From assembly GCA_035533075.1 (NCBI GenBank), contig DATLUO010000174.1, forward strand, positions 1-64,000: a stretch of 64,000 nucleotides of DNA. Reading direction: 5' to 3'. Positions within the stretch are counted from its first letter, which is position 1; each line of letters starts with the position of its first letter. Below, piece by piece: positions 60,401 through 64,000 of the stretch. The notes below the pieces were generated by a model. It did no database searches and was not told the origin of the DNA. It saw only the letters and a program-made list of their open reading frames with translations. The position numbers were made by a program, and so were the translations under genes. The stretch comes from Pirellulales bacterium. GTDB taxonomy: Bacteria > Planctomycetota > Planctomycetia > Pirellulales > JAICIG01.

Positions 60401-60490
60401 GTTTTGGACCTGATCGCCTACATCGCCGCCCGCGGCGACAAGAGCAGCAACCTGTTCAAAGGCGGCGACGGGCACGAGCACCATCACTAA
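54494..60490 (+). CDS. Multidomain PVC-type protein: ThuA, SGNH, dehydrogenase, HEAT, discoidin, cupredoxin, cytochrome c
   Basis: 1998 residues from ATG 54494, with signal peptide APRCFLAVCLLVGTGLHALA. In order: ThuA-like domain (residues ~30-270, IVLVSGDEEYRSEEALPMLA); SGNH/GDSL hydrolase (~355-580, ISIIGNTLAERM and GIHLTEDGN); PVC-type membrane-bound dehydrogenase propeller (~700-1040, DTHGRLWVAAWPNYP); HEAT-like helices (~1060-1400); discoidin-like carbohydrate-binding domain (~1415-1545, GLFGMNGQTHTQENTPEPWW); cupredoxin (~1690-1795, MPHNFVIVRPG ... CTFPGHWRRM); cytochrome c heme site near residue 1857 (SCVACHKLNGVGTEIGPDLS) with distal Met possible. It probably oxidises sugars outside the cytoplasm and passes electrons to heme or copper. 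A 66-base cloverleaf repeat is inserted in frame in the SGNH domain. Confidence 0.85.
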   Translation: MKRHAPRCFLAVCLLVGTGLHALAADQWVAYRSKDGPGKGKKIVLVSGDEEYRSEEALPMLAKILSQRHGFDCTVHFAVDPQTGIINSNNQNNIPGLEQLDDADLMIIATRFRELPDDQMKHIVDFINAGKPVIGLRTATHAFSYSKKKDSPYLDWSFSSSKWPGGFGRQILGDTWISHHGHHGKEATRGIINERQKDAVVLRGVSDVFGQTDVYGVKNLTPDAQVLLYGQVVAGMKPSDPPVEGEKNNPMMPLAWLKAYTAPSGKAGQAFCTTMGASIDFTSEGLRRLIVNAAYDLTGLGDKIPEKNDVEIVGTFEPSFFGFKNTEYWQQKALKPADFALEADGGDRASAAAGLDLKKGDHISIIGNTLAERMQHDGWMETLVHARFPEHRLTFRNLAFSADELTIRQRSEGFGSPDEWLTKTKADVVFAFFGFNESFAGKQGLEKFKQDLDGFVKHTLGQKYNGQSAPKLVLFSPIAHEDLHDPNLPDGSENNARLKIYTRAMAEVAKANGVAFVDLFQPTLEIYREADASRSPASASGTRKRAGRSLTMNGIHLTEDGNAELADVIVQALFPDQKPQLSDEALTKLREAVNGKNFYWFHRYRTTDGYSSYGGRSYLKFVNGQTNREVMMRELEVLDAMTENRDKRVWEMAQGRDLKVDDGNTPPFIPVVTNKPGPGPNGEHVFLGGEEAIGKMTIGKGLKVNLFASEETFPEVINPVQMAFDTHGRLWVAAWPNYPHWKPKEEMNDKLLILEDTDGDGKADKCKTFADHLHNPTGFEFWGGGVLVAMAPDLLFLKDTDGDDRADVRLRVLHGLDSADTHHTANSFVLDPGGGLYFQEGVFHRTQVETPYGPQRNTDACVWRFEPRTFKFERYVPYGFANPHGHVFDRWGQDIVHDGTGAQPYHGAIFSGYVEFPQKHPHAPQVYNQRTRPCPATEILSSRHFPDEMQDNLLVGNVIGFQGILRYRLENKGSSIAGTELEPFLSSSDPNFRPSDFEIGADGALYFTDWQNPIIGHMQHNLRDPSRDRKHGRVYRVTYEGRKLSPSPKIAGEPVEKLLDLLKQPENRVRYRARIELSGRPSADVLAALKPWLQRLSPADSGYEHHLLEALWLHQQHNVVNVDLLKQVLAAKDGDARAGATRVLCYWRDRVPQALNEVKKLAADEDPRVRLQAVRAASFFRVPEAFEVALVAQQATSDPYLDYARDQTMKSLEPLWKQALAEKREIPLTTEAGASFLLKHLSLDQLLSKERSRPVYYELLFRPGARDEYRREALAGLAKLDKKSELDVLLDAIHRIDNKEDDRDESVVFDLVRLLTARNAEQLAAVRGQIEKLATASKQPIIRQVAFSALIAIDGSPDNAWKLGTTSLPALYDLTSAVPLVSDPSLRARLYPLVEPLLQGLPEPLAHAKQSTGTLGRYVRIELPRKGTLTLAEVEIYSGGRNVARHGKATQKNTAYGGDAARAIDGNTSGLFGMNGQTHTQENTPEPWWEVDLGETYPVERIVIYNRGDGDLGKRLEGFTLRVLDSSRHEVFKRGGVAAPDRKVQFDLEGGGGDTLVRRAAMNALTYVRGQEAKTFDTLAALVLHSEKGASADLLPAIRAMQRIGRQYWNKQQVKPLLAAVVPAVRGLPVEDRTSESALDELEFADALASLLPIDEARRIRGELRELGVRVIKLGTLPERMSYDQDVIAVAAGKPVQFLLDNPDLMPHNFVIVRPGSLEEVGLLGESTAQQPGALERQYVPPSNKILLASRLLQPRGSQRLTFNAPTKPGVYPYVCTFPGHWRRMYGALYVVDDLDQYLAGPEAYLAAHPLEIKDELLKDRRLRTEWKFDELAVAVEDLSSGRSFGDAKQMFTVASCVACHKLNGVGTEIGPDLSKLEAKYQPVDILKEILDPSAKINEKFQTYTFQLDSGKTVTGLVLEETADAVKVIENPLAKAEPVVLKKSEIDQREKAKTSIMPKGLLDKLTRDEVLDLIAYIAARGDKSSNLFKGGDGHEHHH
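56071..56136. repeat. Cloverleaf-shaped element inserted in frame
   Basis: Outer stem CTACC/GGTAG encloses three perfect hairpins in a row: GGGAGGC-TGAC-GCCTCCC (56076-56093), GCTCGCCG-GCCT-CGGCGAGC (56094-56113) and GGCACG-CGTAAA-CGTGCC (56114-56131). It codes for READASRSPASASGTRKRAG between the SGNH strand LEIY and the conserved NGIHLTEDG. It is not a tRNA: there is no D or T loop consensus and no anticodon loop of seven. Confidence 0.8.
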
Positions 60491-60499
60491 TCTGGTATG

Positions 60500-60720
60500 G
60501 ACAGAAAAATTACTGACAGAAAAATGTGTCTAACCGTGCGACACTGGTAGCAGAGGGGATCTCGCGCGTTGTGGATAATTGAGTTGCTCCGTCACTACCG
60601 CCAACTTGGTCCGATATGTTGGGATGACGAGGACCCCGGTTGCATATTACAGTAGATAAGGCTAAAGGGTGTTACTTCGGCCGCGCGCGATTCTCATTTT
60701 TCTGTCAGTAATTTTCTGTC
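60500..60720. repeat. Inverted ACAGAAAAATTACTGACAG repeats
   Basis: ACAGAAAAATTACTGACAGA at 60501-60520 and its reverse complement at 60695-60720 (one T shorter) bracket 170 gene-free bases. A third, more diverged copy, in the same orientation as the first, lies at 61291-61315. The third and second copies also bracket the nuclease-like remnant. Confidence 0.75.
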
Positions 60721-60726
60721 TTTCCA

Positions 60727-61289
60727 TGCCCGTTGCCGTCGACGCAGAGCTAACAAGGCTGTCCCAAGACCGTAGCCAGCTCCTGAATTATCTGCTTCTG
60801 ACCGAGCTGGGGCACGGCAAAGTCGTGAACTTCCGCCCGCCAACGGTGCAACACGAATTCGTTAACACCGAGTCTGATTCGTCAAGACCGCATAGTGTTC
60901 GAGATCGACGACAGCCGGTGGCGTCCCGACGGTTCCGCATCATTCGACTTGCAACGAGGCTTGATTGCGATGCTGCGAGATGTGGGCGTGGGCCTCGTTT
61001 GCAGCTTTACAGAGAAGCCATTATCCACTGGTTGGGTGGGCACGCTTTGGCGCTGCGAGAAGTCGACGTCGTCGGACGTGCAGGCAGAATTGGCACGCAT
61101 CAGATGACTTGTACGTCCGAAGGCGCGGGTATCTGCATCACGGCCCTCAAGCCACAAGACTTGGCGACGTTCGAGGACCAATACCACCGGCTCGCCGCCC
61201 ATCTCGACTTGAATGCCATCCATTGGATCAACATTTCCCGCTCGTTGGTGACGTTTCACTCGCTTGACGGGAGGAAGCACAGTAACTAA
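60727..61289 (+). pseudogene. GxxExxY-type nuclease-like fragment with compensating frameshifts
   Basis: An open frame (60669-61289) hides a broken gene. Its first part reads LTRLSQDRSQLLNYLLLTEL and HGKVVNFRPPTVQHEFVNT. The middle (about 60885-61000) is nonsense in that frame, but another frame reads RIVFEIDDSRWRPDGSASFD and LQRGLIAMLRDVGVGL. The end returns to the first frame: LYREAIIHWLGG, GTHQMTCTSEGAGICITALK and LDLNAIHWINISRSLVTFHS. The order fits the C-terminal part of GxxExxY-type PD-(D/E)xK-like proteins, with the N-terminal catalytic part missing. Most likely it is decayed, or two sequencing errors cancel. Confidence 0.5.
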
Positions 61290-61379
61290 AGACAGAAAGA
61301 TTACTGAGAGAAAAATCTCCTGATCGGGGCGGCGATATCATCACGCCCGAACCAGGCCTCAACCAGCCGGATAAGGACG

Positions 61380-63575
61380 TTATTCATTGGGTGCTCGCGC
61401 TGGACTGTCGCGGCCTTGCAGCAAGAACAATATCGCCATGCTCGTGGCAAGGTGCGGGTCGTCTTCGGCGTGCCCGGTGCCTTTCCATGAGCCATCGAGC
61501 TGCTGCAAGTTGAGCAGCGTCTTCGATCCATCATCGAACCAGTCGTGCTCGCCGAATCTCGCCTTACCGGAAATCCGCCCGGCCTTGGCAAGTGCGAGCA
61601 AGTAATAGAATTGCCACCCCTGCCCGCGGATGCCTGGGTTCCCATCAACTCTGAAATTCCGCGCCAACCAGGCCGCCGCGTTTTCAATGGACTTGGCGGC
61701 CGGTTGGTCGGGCTTGTCTTCGCCCAACACTTTCGCCGCCGCGGTCACGCAATACAGCCCCTGGCTGGTCATGCTGCCCGTGCCGCCCAGACCGGGCTTG
61801 TATCCCCAGGAGCCGTTGTTGTTCTGCGTGTTTACATAATAATCGAGCGTTCGCCGCCAGACCGCGTTTGCGGTTTTTACGCCGACCCGGTCCGCTTCGT
61901 ACAACGCCGCGACGGCGAAGGCCGTGTTCGAGTTGTCGCCCCGCGCTTGAGGGTAGCCCCAGGCGCCGGTGAACGGCCCCTGCTGCTTCTGCTGCAAGGC
62001 GAGCCATTCGACATTGCGCTCGATTGTCTTCCGATGGGTCTGAGGGCCAGCGGCGCAGAACACGAGCGTTTGAACTGCGGTACTGTAAGTCATGCTTGGC
62101 TGCAAGGGCCCAAGGTGAGCGAGTGTGAGCCGGAGGGAAGGATCGTCCGGTTTTATTCCATGCTTGAGCAGGGCAAGCGTACACAGCCCCGTGATGCCGC
62201 CGGGATAACCGACCGGATCGGGCCAGAAGCCGTCAGCCTTTTGTTGGCCTCTGAGAAAACGAATGCCACGGTCGATCGCCTGGTCGATGGCCGATGGTTG
62301 CTCGTCGTTGCCTGCCGCACCCGTCGCTGACGGACCGTCGGCGTTCGCCGCTGCGTCGGCGGACGGCGGTGGATCTTTTTCTTCAGGCGCGGTCGAGGCG
62401 TCGTCGGATGGCTGGCGGTCCGTGGCAGGCGGAGGCGATACCTCTCGTGCCTCAACGACAACCGGCGTATGCGGATTGCCGGGCATGGCCACCGTCAGCC
62501 GCTGGCCCGGCAACACCAGGCACAACGCGGCGGCGGCCATCAACCAGTAGCGGAGCGGCGTTCGGCTGCGAGCGGCAACGTTCGATCGCATGATGTGTTC
62601 GATTCGCCGTTGCGTGACGTCGGCCGCACGCATGCCCGGAAACGCCGGCAGCACCGGCGATCGCCGCTTCACACGCAGCACATCCAGCAAACATTGAGCA
62701 TACGACGCCGGCGGGCAATCCAGCGCCGCCAGCACGGCTTCGTCGCACGAACGCTCTCGCTCTCGCGTGACCGCCCGGCAGATGCACCAGACGAGTGGAT
62801 GGAACCACCACACGACCTGCGTCGCGAACTGAAACACGCCCACGTAAAGATCGCCGCGGCGAATGTGAATCATCTCATGGGCAAGCACCATCGCCAGGTC
62901 TTTCGTGTCGCGGCCGGCAAGCAACCGCAGCGGTACGACGACCGTCGGCCGCCACAGGCCAAACACGCCAGGTCCGGTCGACGTCGAGGTCACGACAACC
63001 GTTGGCCGCCGTCGCAAGCCAAGCCGAGCGGCGATTTCGCCCACCAGGCCCTCCAAGCGACTGTGGTCGGGGGCCGGCACCGCACGAATGCCGCTTCTCC
63101 ATCGCCATCCATCGACGCACGCCCGGACCAGGAAACCGACGGCCCCCGCAAGCCAAGCCGTGAAGAACACGAGCGCCGTGACCGTGCGGCCGTTCATGGC
63201 TTCTGCTTGTGTCAACGGACGCGATGGAACATTCGCGGGCGCAGCGTCTGCGGTCTGATCGGGCCGTCGCTCCGTCGGTGAGGCTGCGATCGCAGGAGCA
63301 CTCGCGGACGCCGCCAGCGACGGACCTTCGCGGGACTGCTCGCTGCTCGCCGGCGCCAGGTTGATCTGCGGCGGCCAACAAAAAATGCCGCCGTAACTGC
63401 TCCAGACGGGCGGCACCCAACATTTCAGCAAGACCACCAGCCCGACGAGATAAGCAAGCTGCGGCCGGCGATGGCATGCGAAGCGCAGGACCGCTGCGGC
63501 CAAGAGCGCCACCAAGGTCACTTGCCAGAGTTGCCGGCAGGCCAATTCGACGATTGGGTGCAGATCGGTGGTCAT
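61380..63575 (-). CDS. M56 (BlaR1-type) membrane metalloprotease fused to a toroid domain
   Basis: 731 residues. The N-terminal half has membrane segments (LWQVTLVALLAAAVLRFACH, TALVFFTAWLAGAVGFLVRA) and the M56 zinc site LAHEMIHIRRGDLY with third ligand region RERSCDEAVLAAL. A further membrane segment (YWLMAAAALCLVLPGQRL) leads to an acidic, Pro-rich linker. The C-terminal 300 residues form a squalene-cyclase-like alpha/alpha toroid with QW-type repeats: LRGQQKADGFWP, QNNNGSWGYKPG and LQQLDGSWKG. In BlaR1 the outer domain senses a ligand and the protease inactivates BlaI. Here the toroid probably replaces the penicillin-binding sensor; its ligand is unknown. It overlaps blaI by four bases. 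Confidence 0.85.
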   Translation of the reverse strand: MTTDLHPIVELACRQLWQVTLVALLAAAVLRFACHRRPQLAYLVGLVVLLKCWVPPVWSSYGGIFCWPPQINLAPASSEQSREGPSLAASASAPAIAASPTERRPDQTADAAPANVPSRPLTQAEAMNGRTVTALVFFTAWLAGAVGFLVRACVDGWRWRSGIRAVPAPDHSRLEGLVGEIAARLGLRRRPTVVVTSTSTGPGVFGLWRPTVVVPLRLLAGRDTKDLAMVLAHEMIHIRRGDLYVGVFQFATQVVWWFHPLVWCICRAVTRERERSCDEAVLAALDCPPASYAQCLLDVLRVKRRSPVLPAFPGMRAADVTQRRIEHIMRSNVAARSRTPLRYWLMAAAALCLVLPGQRLTVAMPGNPHTPVVVEAREVSPPPATDRQPSDDASTAPEEKDPPPSADAAANADGPSATGAAGNDEQPSAIDQAIDRGIRFLRGQQKADGFWPDPVGYPGGITGLCTLALLKHGIKPDDPSLRLTLAHLGPLQPSMTYSTAVQTLVFCAAGPQTHRKTIERNVEWLALQQKQQGPFTGAWGYPQARGDNSNTAFAVAALYEADRVGVKTANAVWRRTLDYYVNTQNNNGSWGYKPGLGGTGSMTSQGLYCVTAAAKVLGEDKPDQPAAKSIENAAAWLARNFRVDGNPGIRGQGWQFYYLLALAKAGRISGKARFGEHDWFDDGSKTLLNLQQLDGSWKGTGHAEDDPHLATSMAILFLLQGRDSPARAPNE

Positions 63576-63955
63576 TGTTTGCGCTCCTTGAGCTCGTCGA
63601 GCGTGCGTTGCAGCCGCTCGATTTCTTCGTCCGACAGGCCGCGATCGTTGATCAACTGCTCGACCAGAGGTAGCGGCTGGCCGTCGAACACGCGGTCCAG
63701 AAAATCGCGCACGACCTCGCCGACGACGCGGTCCGGCTCGACGCGCGAGCTGTAGATATTGGCGCGGCCCCGCTGGCGCACGCGCAAGTAGCCTTTGGCT
63801 TCCAGCCGCCGGAGGTAAGTCTGAACGGTGGCGAAATCGAGACCGCGCTCGCGGGGCAAGGCTTCAAGCACTTGCCGCACGGTGGCCTCGCCCAAGCGCC
63901 ACACGATGCGGGCCAGTTCCAGTTCCGACTTTGCCAACGGCGGACGTTTCGGCAT
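63572..63955 (-). CDS. BlaI/MecI/CopY-family repressor
   Basis: 127 residues from ATG 63955. The winged helix reads LAKSELELARIVWRLGEATV, RQVLEALPRERGLDFATVQT and YLRRLEAKGYLRVRQRGRAN; the dimer and cleavage region is VVGEVVRDFLDRVFDGQPLP. It represses its own operon until the M56 partner cuts it. I chose ATG 63955 over 63979 because the family starts near the Pro-Lys-Arg segment. It overlaps the M56 gene as ATGA, so the two are coupled. Planctomycetes carry many such pairs that are not related to beta-lactams. Confidence 0.9.
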   Translation of the reverse strand: MPKRPPLAKSELELARIVWRLGEATVRQVLEALPRERGLDFATVQTYLRRLEAKGYLRVRQRGRANIYSSRVEPDRVVGEVVRDFLDRVFDGQPLPLVEQLINDRGLSDEEIERLQRTLDELKERKQ

Positions 63956-63973
63956 GCGAGCACCCATGAATAC

Positions 63974-64000
63974 GTTCAATTGAACGCATTGTAGCGTTCA
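63974..64000 (-). promoter_or_regulatory. Operator-like palindromes before the BlaI-type gene
   Basis: TGAACGC-ATTGTA-GCGTTCA (63981-64000) is a perfect 7-base-arm palindrome, and GTTCAATTGAAC (63974-63985) overlaps its edge. On the minus strand TACAAT inside the first palindrome could be the -10 box. A repressor bound here would block the promoter. The -35 region lies outside the window. Confidence 0.6.

Overview
The window looks like the chromosome of a planctomycete, probably Pirellulales-like. Supporting signs are high GC, a very large protein combining ThuA, SGNH, dehydrogenase, HEAT, cupredoxin and cytochrome c domains, a Tat-exported Gfo/Idh/MocA oxidoreductase, a BlaI/M56 regulatory pair fused to a toroid domain, a tandem UvrA polypeptide and many short hairpin repeats. 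This assignment is inferred from gene content; there is no rRNA here to confirm it.

1-10.5 kb is an accessory polymorphic-toxin locus. A Ser/Thr-rich repeat protein of 1317 codons carries an intein-like HINT domain ending in VHN and a C-terminal HNH-like toxin tip, followed by a SUKH-type immunity gene. Upstream lies an orphan tip (restriction-endonuclease-like, with ExK motif) that keeps only the end of the HINT domain and is followed by an Imm70-like gene. Two more Ser/Thr-rich ORFs follow. A conserved non-coding element (R1, R2, R3) sits at each cassette boundary. The array ends at a chimeric junction with a broken fragment of a restriction-modification protein.

10.5-22.6 kb holds mostly housekeeping or envelope genes: a GtrB/DPM1-like glycosyltransferase, a membrane protein, a secreted oxidoreductase, a small lipoprotein, an RluB-type pseudouridine synthase overlapping pyrK, a QueD/PTPS protein, a DUF151 nuclease, a phosphodiesterase-family protein, an STN-like secreted protein and a beta-helix (GlmU-like) protein. 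Several MITE-like hairpins lie between them, including a 147-bp element present twice in opposite orientation.

23.1-30.4 kb is one 2459-codon gene: two complete UvrA proteins in one chain plus a C-terminal region with an internal duplication. At least four dispersed repeat elements are inserted in frame. 30.6-34.3 kb holds a MazF-type toxin-antitoxin pair, a pRiA4b ORF-3-like protein, a Uma2 protein, pyrF and a 41-codon ORF.

34.3-48.7 kb is the universal transcription/translation operon on the minus strand, in transcription order tRNA-Thr, tRNA-Tyr, tRNA-Gly, tRNA-Thr, tuf, tRNA-Trp, secE, nusG, rplK, rplA, rplJ, rplL, rpoB, rpoC. The gene order is classical, but many gaps contain simple hairpin repeats.

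48.8-64 kb contains a fused 5-oxoprolinase/hydantoinase, a secreted repeat-domain protein with a clear terminator, the 1998-residue multidomain protein with an in-frame cloverleaf-shaped repeat, a frameshifted nuclease-like remnant next to short inverted repeats, and an M56-toroid/BlaI pair with an operator-like palindrome at the window edge.
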